From Pseudomonadota bacterium (GTDB lineage Bacteria; Pseudomonadota; Alphaproteobacteria; Acetobacterales; Acetobacteraceae), in assembly GCA_023390705.1 (NCBI GenBank), contig JAEWCI010000567.1, positions 1 to 13,395 of the forward strand: a DNA stretch of 13,395 nt, in the 5' to 3' direction. Below are positions 1 through 6,117 of this stretch, one piece after another (within the stretch, counting starts at the first letter, position 1; each line of letters starts with the position of its first letter). Both the position numbers and the translations under genes were made by a program. Under the pieces are notes generated by a model. The model did not search any database. It was given only the letters and a program-made list of their open reading frames with translations, and was not told where the DNA came from.

Positions 1-1
1 C

Positions 2-376
2 CCCCATACCGGCCCCTTGCCCACCCCGGAGGCCCCCGCGGCCGAGTTGCAGGCCCTGCTGGGCGGAGACAGCGGCCGGGTGCTGGAGGTGGTGCGCTAC
101 CGCATCGACCCCGCCCGCCGGGTGGAATTCCTGGCGGTGATGAAGCAGGTGCGCCTGGTGCGGCTGCGCACCGGCGCCGTGGTCTGGCGCCTCTATGCCG
201 ATGTCGCGCACCCCGAACGCTTTGCCGAACTATGGGCGGTGGAGAACTGGACCGAGCATCTGCGTGAGGGCGGCAGGCTGACGGAGGCCGACCGCACGGT
301 GCTCGCCCGCGCCGCCGCGATGCAGGAGGGCGAGGGCCCACCGGAGGCGGCGCGCTACCTCAACCTGCTGCCCTGA
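2..376 (+). CDS. C-terminal end of an MFS_3-family exporter (5' partial)
   Basis: The frame is open from the left edge (base 2) to a TGA at 374-376, so this is the tail of a longer gene. The TTG at 17 that could open a 119-residue protein is just an in-frame leucine codon. The visible part is soluble. It runs from a Val-Val-Arg-Tyr-Arg-Ile-Asp strand through a conserved VWRLYADVAHPERFAE block to WTEHLREGGRLTEADR. This is the cytoplasmic tail I know from the MFS_3 / 'transmembrane secretion effector' group of major facilitator exporters (EntS-like), where an ABM-like domain follows twelve membrane helices. No membrane segment is visible, so the transporter call rests only on the tail. The substrate is unknown. 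The next gene, dps, starts 148 bases downstream and is probably transcribed separately. Confidence 0.72.
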   Translation, partial: PHTGPLPTPEAPAAELQALLGGDSGRVLEVVRYRIDPARRVEFLAVMKQVRLVRLRTGAVVWRLYADVAHPERFAELWAVENWTEHLREGGRLTEADRTVLARAAAMQEGEGPPEAARYLNLLP

Positions 377-389
377 AGGCCGGGACTCA

Positions 390-419
390 CGCATTCGTCA
401 TGCGCCCTGCGGGCAGGGC
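390..419 (+). terminator. Two adjacent small hairpins after the MFS gene, possible terminator
   Basis: CGCAT (390-394) pairs with ATGCG (400-404). GCCCTG (404-409) pairs perfectly with CAGGGC (414-419) around a CGGG loop. The hairpins share base 404, so they may be alternatives rather than coexisting. They lie 14-43 bases past the MFS stop codon and before dps, where a terminator is expected. There is no run of T afterwards, so an intrinsic terminator is only a guess. Confidence 0.25.
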
Positions 420-496
420 CGGCGCTTCCGCAACGGCACCATGCCAGCCATGCGACGGCCAAGGGGATGCACTGCCGGCGCCCGTCGCCATATCAA

Positions 497-508
497 TGGT
501 TGCAACCA
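497..508. promoter_or_regulatory. Perfect 12-base palindrome upstream of dps
   Basis: TGGTTGCAACCA reads the same on both strands. It sits immediately before the dps Shine-Dalgarno sequence (512-517), with its right end 16 bases before the ATG. Its position suits an operator for a dimeric regulator, or a small RNA element in the dps leader. dps genes are often controlled by OxyR, Fur-family or starvation regulators, but I do not recognise this palindrome as the consensus of any of them. Confidence 0.3.
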
Positions 509-524
509 GAAAAGGAGAGTCCTG

Positions 525-1043
525 ATGGCCAAGACCGCCGAGAAATCAGCCCGCACCCTGCCCACCCGCAACGATGTTCCGACCAACGCCAAGCAAGTCT
601 CGATCGGGGTGCTGCAGGCCTGTCTGGTGGATGCGGTGGATCTCTACAACGCTACCCGCCAGGCGCATTGGAACGTGAAGGGCCCGCATTTCGGCGAGCT
701 GCACCGGCTTTTCGAGGAATTCTACACCGCCCTTGCCACCGCCACCGACGACTTGGCCGAGCGCATCGTCCAGCTCGGCGGGACGGCCTGCGGCACCACC
801 CAGGTGCTGGCCCAGGGGACGCGGCTGCCGCCCTACCCCACCGACCTCTATGCCGGCATGGACCATGTCCAGGCGTTGGCCGACCGCTACGCGCAGGTGG
901 CCAAGGCGCTGCGCGAAGGCATCGGCCAGACTGACGAGGCCGGTGATGCCGATACCGCCGACCTGCTGACCGAGCAGTCCCGCGCCACCGACAAGATGCT
1001 GTGGATGCTCGAAGCGCATCTGCCGCATGACAAGGCGCCCTGA
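525..1043 (+). CDS. dps: Dps ferritin-like DNA-binding/iron-storage protein
   Basis: This 172-residue protein has the usual Dps length. Dps forms a cytoplasmic dodecamer that oxidises Fe(II) with hydrogen peroxide, stores the iron and shields DNA in stress. The signature runs from about residue 46: QAHWNVKGPHFGELHRLF, then a Thr-Asp-Asp-Leu-Ala-Glu-Arg-Ile stretch and LGG. It supplies the His and Asp/Glu ligands of the ferroxidase site between subunits. The N-terminus (MAKTAEKSARTLPTR) is lysine/arginine-rich, as in Dps proteins that bind DNA through a flexible tail. I chose the ATG at 525 because AAGGAG (512-517) lies 7 bases upstream and the protein then starts like other Dps. The same frame is open back to 441, but that extension has no Dps similarity. 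The gene is probably monocistronic, with a strong hairpin at 1076-1103 after it. Regulation is unknown apart from the palindrome at 497-508. Confidence 0.95.
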   Translation: MAKTAEKSARTLPTRNDVPTNAKQVSIGVLQACLVDAVDLYNATRQAHWNVKGPHFGELHRLFEEFYTALATATDDLAERIVQLGGTACGTTQVLAQGTRLPPYPTDLYAGMDHVQALADRYAQVAKALREGIGQTDEAGDADTADLLTEQSRATDKMLWMLEAHLPHDKAP

Positions 1044-1075
1044 TCCGGCGCGTCCGCGAACGGTTTTCCGGGCGC

Positions 1076-1103
1076 TCCTCCCCGGCTATCCAGCCGGGGA
1101 GGA
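1076..1103. repeat. Perfect 12-bp stem, 4-base loop hairpin between dps and the phosphonopyruvate hydrolase gene
   Basis: TCCTCCCCGGCT (1076-1087) and AGCCGGGGAGGA (1092-1103) are exact reverse complements around an ATCC loop. It is the strongest inverted repeat I found between genes here. It starts 33 bases after the dps stop and ends 18 bases before the next ATG. No T run follows on either strand, so it is not a classic intrinsic terminator. Its right arm holds GGGGAGGA, a purine-rich anti-16S-like stretch, so it could shield ribosome loading or stabilise the dps mRNA 3' end. Confidence 0.6.
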
Positions 1104-1121
1104 ACCAGGGAAGCCGCCGCC

Positions 1122-1997
1122 ATGAAGAGCACCGCCACCATCCTGCGCGAGGCGCTGAACCCCGCCCGCCCGGCCGTGGCCATGGCGGCGCACAGCCCCC
1201 TTTCCGCGAAGCTGGCCGAGGAGGCCGGCTTCGATGCCATCTGGGCGAGCGGCTTTGAGCTTTCCGCCCTGCATGCCGTGCCGGATGCCAATATCCTCTC
1301 CCTCGGCACCCAGCTTGAAAGCGTGCGGGCCATGGCCGCCACGGTGGGCATCCCAGTGGTGGCGGATATCGACACCGGTTTCGGCAATGCCGTCACGGTC
1401 CGCTACATCGTCCCGCAATTCGCCGCCGCCGCCGCCGCCGCCGTGGTGATGGAGGACAAGACCTTCCCCAAGGACAGCAGCCTGCGCGCCGACGGCCGGC
1501 AGCATCTGGTCCCCGTGGCGGAATTCCAGGGCAAGATCGAAGCGGCGCTGGAGGGCCGGGGCAGTTCCGGCATGCTGGTGGTGGCGCGGACCGAGGCGCT
1601 GATCGCCGGCCTGGGCCAGGAGGAGGCGCTGCGCCGGGCCGAAGCCTATGCCGAGGCCGGCGCCGACGCCGTGCTGATCCACAGCAAGCAGAAGACGCCG
1701 GAGGAGATCCTCGCCTTCTGCCAGGCCTGGTCCGGCCGCGTGCCCCTGGTGCTGGTACCCACCAGCTACCCGCAATTGGACGAGGCGGCGATCGCCGCGC
1801 TCGGCAAGGTCGGGCTCGTCATCTGCGGCAATCACGCCATCCGCGCCGCGGTCGCCGCCATGCGCGCCACCTTCGCCCGCATCCGGCGGGAGCGGGGCAT
1901 CGCCGGGGTGGAAGGGGAGATCGCCAGCGTTCAGGAAGTGTTCGAGCTTCAGGGGGATGCCTGGATGCGCGGGGTGGAAAAGCGCTTCCTGCGCTGA
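1122..1997 (+). CDS. Phosphonopyruvate hydrolase-like enzyme (PEP mutase/isocitrate lyase superfamily)
   Basis: The 291-residue protein is a one-domain TIM barrel of the PEP mutase/isocitrate lyase superfamily. Expected metal and substrate residues are present: Trp41-x-Ser43-Gly44, Asp55, Asp82-Ile-Asp84, Glu111 and Arg156. The gating loop, residues 111-121, reads EDKTFPKDSSL. PEP mutases have Asn at the sixth loop position after the Lys of EDK (Asn122 in the mussel enzyme). Here it is Ser119. The phosphonopyruvate hydrolase of Variovorax sp. Pal2 (PalA) has Thr there, as I remember it, and its flanking sequence (SGFELSA, VPDANILS, DGRQ, IHSKQKTPEEILAF) matches better. The likely reaction is 3-phosphonopyruvate plus water to pyruvate plus phosphate, which breaks a C-P bond. 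An oxaloacetate- or alkylmalate-type activity is a weaker alternative. AGGGAAG (1107-1113) precedes the ATG by 8 bases. No phosphonate transporter, transaminase or LysR gene is next to it. Confidence 0.8.
   Translation: MKSTATILREALNPARPAVAMAAHSPLSAKLAEEAGFDAIWASGFELSALHAVPDANILSLGTQLESVRAMAATVGIPVVADIDTGFGNAVTVRYIVPQFAAAAAAAVVMEDKTFPKDSSLRADGRQHLVPVAEFQGKIEAALEGRGSSGMLVVARTEALIAGLGQEEALRRAEAYAEAGADAVLIHSKQKTPEEILAFCQAWSGRVPLVLVPTSYPQLDEAAIAALGKVGLVICGNHAIRAAVAAMRATFARIRRERGIAGVEGEIASVQEVFELQGDAWMRGVEKRFLR
1422..1442 (+). repeat. (GCC)7 triplet tract coding seven alanines
   Basis: Seven consecutive GCC codons encode Ala101-Ala107 of the phosphonopyruvate hydrolase-like protein, just before the Val-Val-Met-Glu-Asp strand that carries metal ligand Glu111. 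Family members usually have a mixed sequence here (of the type E-A-A-G-A-S-A). The tract is a pure trinucleotide repeat, so slippage would change length in frame. Confidence 0.85.
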
Positions 1998-2026
1998 ACC
2001 GGACCGCAACGACTCGCCCGTGAAGG

Positions 2027-2055
2027 TTGTATCAGGACCCGGCGGAGGCTAGTTT
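2027..2055 (+). promoter_or_regulatory. parE: Weak promoter-like pair upstream of parE
   Basis: TTGTAT (2027-2032) and TAGTTT (2050-2055) are separated by 17 bases. They fall in the 81-base gap before parE, at a plausible distance from the ATG at 2079. Each matches the sigma-70 consensus at only three of six positions, so this is a candidate and not a call. parE may instead be read from upstream. Confidence 0.22.
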
Positions 2056-2078
2056 CAGTGCCCTCAGGGGAACAAGAC

Positions 2079-4061
2079 ATGAACGATCTGTTCGGCGGCC
2101 GGCGGCCCCCGAAGGGCGGAGCGAGCGAGGCCGCCTCCTACTCCGCCAAGGATATCGAGGTGCTGGAGGGGCTGGAGCCCGTCCGGCGGCGCCCCGGCAT
2201 GTATATCGGCGGCACGGACGACAACGCCCTGCATCATCTCGCCGCCGAGATCATCGACAACGCCATGGACGAGGCGGTTGCCGGCCATGCCGACCGCATC
2301 GAGGTGGCGCTTGAGCCAGGCAACTGGCTGACCGTGCGCGACAACGGCCGCGGCATTCCGACCGACCCGCACCCGAAATTCCCCAAGCTGAGCGCGCTGG
2401 AGGTGATCCTCACCACGCTGCATTCCGGCGGCAAATTCAGCGGCAAGGCCTATGACACCTCGGGCGGCCTGCATGGCGTCGGCTCCTCCGTGGTGAACGC
2501 GCTGAGCGAGCGGCTGGAAGTGGAGGTGGCGCGCGACCGCCAGCTCGTCACCCAGGCCTATGAGCGCGGCAAGCCGGTGACGAAGCTGAAGAACGCAGGC
2601 GCCGTCCACAACCGCCGCGGCACCAGCATCCGCTTCCGGCCGGACCCGCAGATCTTCGGCAAGCACGAATTCAGCGCCGCCCGGCTGTACAGGCTCTGCC
2701 GTTCCAAGGCCTATCTGTTCCGTGGCGTCGAGATCCGCTGGTCCTGCGACCCCTCCCTGGTAAAGGACGAGACGCCCGCCGCCGCGGTGCTGCACTTCCC
2801 CGGCGGGCTTTCGGACTTCCTGGCCTCGGCCATCGAGACCCGCCCCGCCGTGGTCCCCGCCCCCTTCGCCGGCGAGGGCGACTTCCCCGAAGGCGCCGGA
2901 CGCTGCGAATGGGCCATCACCTGGCTGGAGCAGGGCGAGGGCTTCCTCAACACCTACGCCAACACCATCCCGACGCCGCAGGGCGGCACGCATGAGGCAG
3001 GGCTGCGCAATGCCCTGGTGAAGGGGCTGCGCGCCTATGGCGAGCTGAAGCGGCAGAAGGCTGCCGCGACGGTGACGGCCGAGGACCTGTTCGGCGGCAT
3101 GGCGGGGATGCTCAGCGTCTTCGTGCGGGAGCCGCAATTCCAGGGCCAGACCAAGGACAAGCTGACCAGCCCGGAAGCGGCGCGGCTGGTGGAAGGCGCG
3201 CTGCGCGACCATTTCGACCATTGGCTGGCCGGCGACCCCGCCACGGCGGACAACCTCCTCGCCTGGGCGATCGAGCGCGCGGAGGAGCGCATCCGGCGGC
3301 GCGAGCAGAAGGACACGCCGCGCAAGACCGCCACCCGCAAGCTGCGGCTGCCGGGCAAGCTGGCGGATTGCTCCCGCGAGAGCGCCGAGGGGACGGAGTT
3401 GTTCCTGGTGGAGGGCGACTCTGCCGGCGGCTCCGCCAAGCAGGCGCGCGACCGCGAGACCCAGGCGGTGCTGCCGCTCCGCGGCAAGATCCTCAACGTC
3501 GCCAGTGCCAGCGCCGACAAGCTGCGGCAGAACCAGGAGCTGCGCGACCTGATCGAGGCCCTGGGCTGCGGCGCGGGGGAGAAATTCGACCTGACGAGGT
3601 TGCGCTACGGCCGCGTCGTCATCATGACCGATGCCGATGTGGACGGCGCGCATATCGCCGCCTTGCTGATGACCTTCTTCTACAAGGAGCTTCCGGCCCT
3701 GGTGCGGGAAGGCCGCGTCTTCCTGGCGCAGCCGCCGCTCTACCGGCTGCAGGCCAATGGCAAAAGCGTCTATGCCCGCGACGACGCGGACCGTGAGCGG
3801 CTGCTGAAGAAGGAGTTCAAGGCCAACGCCCGGGTCGAGGTGAGCCGCTTCAAGGGCCTGGGCGAGATGCCCCCGGCTTCCCTGAAGGAAACCACCATGG
3901 ACCCGAGGAAGCGCACGCTGCTGAAGGTGATCCTGCCGCCGGAGGAAAGGGCCCGCACGGCGGAGCTGATGGATGCGCTGATGGGCCGCAAGCCGGAGCT
4001 GCGCTTCCGCTTCATCCAGGAGAACGCGGCGAAGCTGGATGCGGAGGAGGTGGACGTCTGA
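2079..4061 (+). CDS. parE: DNA topoisomerase IV subunit B (ParE)
   Basis: ParE (660 residues) is the ATPase subunit of topoisomerase IV, which works with ParC to unlink daughter chromosomes. The GHKL ATPase comes first: Glu57-Ile-Ile-Asp-Asn61-Ala-Met-Asp-Glu holds the catalytic base and Mg-binding Asn, Asp88-Asn-Gly-Arg-Gly is the N2 motif, and GLHGVGSSVVNALSE forms the ATP lid. The transducer follows, then the TOPRIM domain with Glu445-Gly-Asp-Ser-Ala-Gly and Asp518-Ala-Asp520-Val-Asp522. The C-terminal RFKGLGEMPP block closes the protein. RRPGMYIGGTD and length favour ParE over GyrB, which is usually about 800 residues. I chose ATG 2079 over the in-frame GTG at 2058 because AGGGGA (2066-2071) lies 7 bases upstream and the protein then starts MNDLFGG as alphaproteobacterial ParE does. 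parC is not in the window. The stop lies 22 bases from that of the converging thiol dioxygenase gene. Confidence 0.96.
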   Translation: MNDLFGGRRPPKGGASEAASYSAKDIEVLEGLEPVRRRPGMYIGGTDDNALHHLAAEIIDNAMDEAVAGHADRIEVALEPGNWLTVRDNGRGIPTDPHPKFPKLSALEVILTTLHSGGKFSGKAYDTSGGLHGVGSSVVNALSERLEVEVARDRQLVTQAYERGKPVTKLKNAGAVHNRRGTSIRFRPDPQIFGKHEFSAARLYRLCRSKAYLFRGVEIRWSCDPSLVKDETPAAAVLHFPGGLSDFLASAIETRPAVVPAPFAGEGDFPEGAGRCEWAITWLEQGEGFLNTYANTIPTPQGGTHEAGLRNALVKGLRAYGELKRQKAAATVTAEDLFGGMAGMLSVFVREPQFQGQTKDKLTSPEAARLVEGALRDHFDHWLAGDPATADNLLAWAIERAEERIRRREQKDTPRKTATRKLRLPGKLADCSRESAEGTELFLVEGDSAGGSAKQARDRETQAVLPLRGKILNVASASADKLRQNQELRDLIEALGCGAGEKFDLTRLRYGRVVIMTDADVDGAHIAALLMTFFYKELPALVREGRVFLAQPPLYRLQANGKSVYARDDADRERLLKKEFKANARVEVSRFKGLGEMPPASLKETTMDPRKRTLLKVILPPEERARTAELMDALMGRKPELRFRFIQENAAKLDAEEVDV

Positions 4062-4083
4062 CCGCCCACCCCGGCGGCGCAGA

Positions 4084-4674
4084 TCAGGCCGCGGCCATTT
4101 CCTTGCCGCGGTTCCACAGGTTGGGCACGGCGTCGTTGCTGTAGCCGGAGATGAAGGTCTTCGGCACGCCGGTTTCCGGGTCGAAGGCGTGGCGTTTCAC
4201 CGCGCCGATATTGCCGCCATAGACATGGATGCTGATGCTCGGCCGGTCCGGCAGGGCATTCTCCACCACATGGATGTCCTGCGCATTGGGGCTGACCATC
4301 GCCACCTCGCCGGGCTCCAGCCTTTCCCTGCCCAGCACCCGCATCGGCGCGCCATGGGCGTAGATGGTGGCGCTCTCCGCGCCGCGCAGCATGCCCACCA
4401 GGCCCCAGACGGTGTGGTCGTGGATCGGTGTCCGCTGCCCCGGCCCCCAGACGAAGCTGACCACGCAGAAACGCTCCAGCGGGTCGCAATGCAGCAGGTA
4501 CTGGCGGTAGGTCGGGCCGGCCTCGGCGCATTCTTCCGGCAGCCAGTCGTCCTGCGCCACCAGCCCGGCGAGCAGCACCCTTCCCTCCCGCAGCCAGGTC
4601 GCCTCGTCCGGCTCCGACCCGGCCAGCCGGGTCATCGCCACGACGAAGTCGCGCAGGCGGTTGGTGTTGGGCAT
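4084..4674 (-). CDS. Cysteine dioxygenase-family thiol dioxygenase, probably 3-mercaptopropionate type
   Basis: This is a 196-residue cupin of the cysteine dioxygenase family, non-haem Fe(II) enzymes that turn a thiol plus O2 into a sulfinic acid. The three iron-binding histidines are visible: His85-Asp-His87 in TPIHDHTVWG and His135 in QDIHVV. The catalytic Ser148-x-His150-x-Tyr152 triad (SIHVY) is intact. Two features argue against a true cysteine dioxygenase. The position aligning with substrate-binding Arg60 of the mammalian enzyme appears to be Gln58 (YRQYLL), the 'Gln-type' linked to 3-mercaptopropionate dioxygenase. The crosslinking Cys93 is also missing (Gly91/Leu92 in that region). 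The alignment is by eye. The ATG at 4674 is preceded by GGAGGACGGAG. The frame is open further upstream to 4821, but that would overlap the LpxR-like gene. It lies 67 bases after that gene on the same strand and may share its transcript. Confidence 0.85.
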   Translation of the reverse strand: MPNTNRLRDFVVAMTRLAGSEPDEATWLREGRVLLAGLVAQDDWLPEECAEAGPTYRQYLLHCDPLERFCVVSFVWGPGQRTPIHDHTVWGLVGMLRGAESATIYAHGAPMRVLGRERLEPGEVAMVSPNAQDIHVVENALPDRPSISIHVYGGNIGAVKRHAFDPETGVPKTFISGYSNDAVPNLWNRGKEMAAA

Positions 4675-4741
4675 CTCCGTCCTCCGGTGCGGATTCGGTC
4701 GATATGCTAGCCCAGATCCGTCCACTGCCATTTGATCCGGT

Positions 4742-5731
4742 TCAGAACGCAACCGAAAGTGCGATCGAGCCGAAGCGGAAGCCGTCCCGCTGGCCGACGA
4801 ATTCCTTGCTGCGCCAGACATGGGTGTAGCTCAGCCGGTAGCCGTTCCAGATCAGCGCCGCGCCTACCTCCAGGTCGCCCACGAATGGGCGATGGTCCAC
4901 GCCGCGGCTGTCGCGCCAGTTGTTGCCGGTGATCAGCATGTCATGCGCCACCAGCCGCCCGCCGATGCCGCCGAAGACATACCAGCCCAGCCCCTCGCCC
5001 ACCGGCGGCGGCGCGTCGGCAATGGCGGGGCGGATACGGGCCGGGCCGAAATCGCGGTCCAGGCCCTGGCCGATGCGCAGTCGCGCGCCAGCCATGCCAT
5101 AGACCGTGACGGTGCCGGCCGCGAAGCCGACCGTCGGCACCGCGTCCAGTCCGATGCCGGCGAAATTCGCCACCGGCACCCGCCAGTTCCGCTCCCATCC
5201 CAGGTTGAAGACCGGTTCGTCCTTCAACTGCCGGCCCCAGCCACGCGCCTGGCGGTCGCCCAGGATGCTGTGCACCAGGTCCTGGCTTTCCTTCGCCAGC
5301 GCCGAGGGCCCGACCATGCCGAGCTGCAGGCTCACCCGGTCCAGCGTGCTGGTGGTGCGGCGGTCCAGCGTCAGCTCCCCGTAGAGGTAGCCGGCATAGG
5401 GCCGGTCGCGCGGGTCCGGGTTCGTTCGGGCCTTGTCCCGCGGGGTGTACATGTTCTGGCCGATGGACAAGCCCCAGGCACTCTGCGCCGGGCCCAGCAG
5501 CCCGGCCAGGGCACGGTCCACCACGGCGAAGGGCGCCGGCAGGGCGCCCTCCGGCGAGCGGTACCCGAGGCGGATGCCATTGGTGTAGTAGCGGTCGGTC
5601 CGCGCCGCGAAGCTGTCATTCTCCGAAATCAGGGTGATGCTGTGGCGCGGGTCCGGCGGCGGCAGTGCGGATTGGGCGCGGGCGGTGGCCGGCACCAGGG
5701 CAAGCCCTGCCAGCAGCCCGGTGGCGAGCAG
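4742..5731 (-). CDS. LpxR-like (DUF2219) outer-membrane lipid A deacylase family protein, start uncertain
   Basis: The product resembles LpxR, an outer-membrane beta-barrel that removes the 3'-acyloxyacyl chain of lipid A. Residue numbers assume 329 residues from a CTG at 5731. A hydrophobic stretch ending ATARA/Q (residues 6-20) looks like a signal peptide. Then come the family's Ser-Glu37-Asn38-Asp39-Ser-Phe, TDRYYTNGI (45-53), NMYTPRD (93-99), PDPRDRPYAGYLYGEL (105-120) and a His154 in a QDLVHSI context. The protein ends Ser-Val-Ala-Phe, a terminal aromatic typical of barrels recognised by the BAM machinery. No ATG, GTG or TTG lies in frame between the tRNA-Ser gene and the signal peptide. 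The only GTG (5695) would cut the signal off. CTG 5731 follows AGGAAAGGGG (5750-5741) by 9 bases. The frame stays open to 6007, but that part is antisense to the tRNA and is not protein-like. Catalysis on lipid A is inferred from family only. Confidence 0.75.
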   Translation of the reverse strand: MLATGLLAGLALVPATARAQSALPPPDPRHSITLISENDSFAARTDRYYTNGIRLGYRSPEGALPAPFAVVDRALAGLLGPAQSAWGLSIGQNMYTPRDKARTNPDPRDRPYAGYLYGELTLDRRTTSTLDRVSLQLGMVGPSALAKESQDLVHSILGDRQARGWGRQLKDEPVFNLGWERNWRVPVANFAGIGLDAVPTVGFAAGTVTVYGMAGARLRIGQGLDRDFGPARIRPAIADAPPPVGEGLGWYVFGGIGGRLVAHDMLITGNNWRDSRGVDHRPFVGDLEVGAALIWNGYRLSYTHVWRSKEFVGQRDGFRFGSIALSVAF

Positions 5732-5786
5732 TGCCGATTGCCCCTTTCCTGCCGCGCCGCAGGCGCTAGCCTGGACCGGCGCCGCT

Positions 5787-5873
5787 GGATGGGTGGCCGA
5801 GCGGTTTAAGGCACCGGTCTTGAAAACCGGCGAGGGTGCAAGCCCTCCGTGGGTTCGAATCCCACCCCATCCG
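5787..5873 (+). tRNA. tRNA-Ser(UGA)
   Basis: A complete class II tRNA folds by eye. The acceptor stem is GGATGGG (5787-5793) with CCCATCC (5866-5872), and the discriminator is G5873. The anticodon stem is CCGGT/ACCGG around the loop CTTGAAA, giving anticodon TGA at 5821-5823, which reads UCA and possibly other UCN serine codons. The long variable arm (about GAGGG...CCCTC) is the mark of a serine or leucine tRNA. The T arm is GTGGG-TTCGAAT-CCCAC. CCA is not encoded. The gene is head to head with the LpxR-like gene, so its promoter must lie close to or inside that gene's first codons. Confidence 0.97.
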
Positions 5874-6117
5874 TGCCGCGCCTCGCCGCCCCGAATCGCT
5901 GTCCCTGCCCGCTTCACCCGGCTACTCCCGCGCTGTCCGGCCCTTTCGGCCGTATCGCCAGCGATCCTGCCATAGCCGCGGCTCCGGGCGAACCCCTGGC
6001 TGCACAACTTGCCCTGCCGGCACCGCTTTCGGCGTTGCCACCGCCAGGGCAGGCAGGCAAAGCTTCGTCGCCTTCCGGCCAGGCCGCGGCCAAAGAAGAC
6101 AGCAGAGGGAGAGGAGG
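5874..6117 (+). other. Leader/intergenic region before the amidohydrolase gene, with a nested hairpin
   Basis: These 244 bases hold no gene I can support. A plus-strand frame reads through into the amidohydrolase but starts inside the tRNA and has no protein character. TGCCCTG (6010-6016) pairs with CAGGGCA (6045-6051). Inside this, GGCA (6019-6022) pairs with TGCC (6036-6039) and CCG (6023-6025) with CGG (6030-6032) around CTTT. A smaller CGGCC/GGCCG hairpin lies near 5940. The last bases carry the purine-rich AGAGGGAGAGGAGG Shine-Dalgarno region for the next gene. I recognise no riboswitch family and no clear promoter. Confidence 0.4.

Noticed and set aside
1122..1997. Reading the PEP mutase-superfamily gene as a phosphonate biosynthesis gene (PEP mutase)
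   Set aside because: The Asn of the mutase gating loop is replaced by Ser, and no phosphonopyruvate decarboxylase or other biosynthetic gene is nearby.
2064..3653. A 529-codon minus-strand open frame antisense to parE
   Set aside because: It is the complement of a fully supported ParE. Its composition is low-complexity and no motif is seen.
4675..4821. Extension of the thiol dioxygenase frame to 4821
   Set aside because: The added residues overlap the LpxR-like C-terminus, and a good GGAGG site precedes the ATG at 4674.
4820..5809. A 329-codon plus-strand open frame across the LpxR-like gene
   Set aside because: The minus strand shows the LpxR-family motifs and a signal peptide. The plus-strand product has no recognisable features.
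5732..6007. N-terminal extension of the LpxR-like frame to an ATG at 6007
   Set aside because: It passes through the complement of tRNA-Ser, producing the well-known false peptide GWGGIRTHGGLAPSPVFKTG, and would add about 90 residues before the signal peptide.
5836..6117. Extension of the amidohydrolase frame back to 5836
   Set aside because: It starts inside the tRNA gene and has no protein character. The strong purine-rich ribosome site supports ATG 6118.
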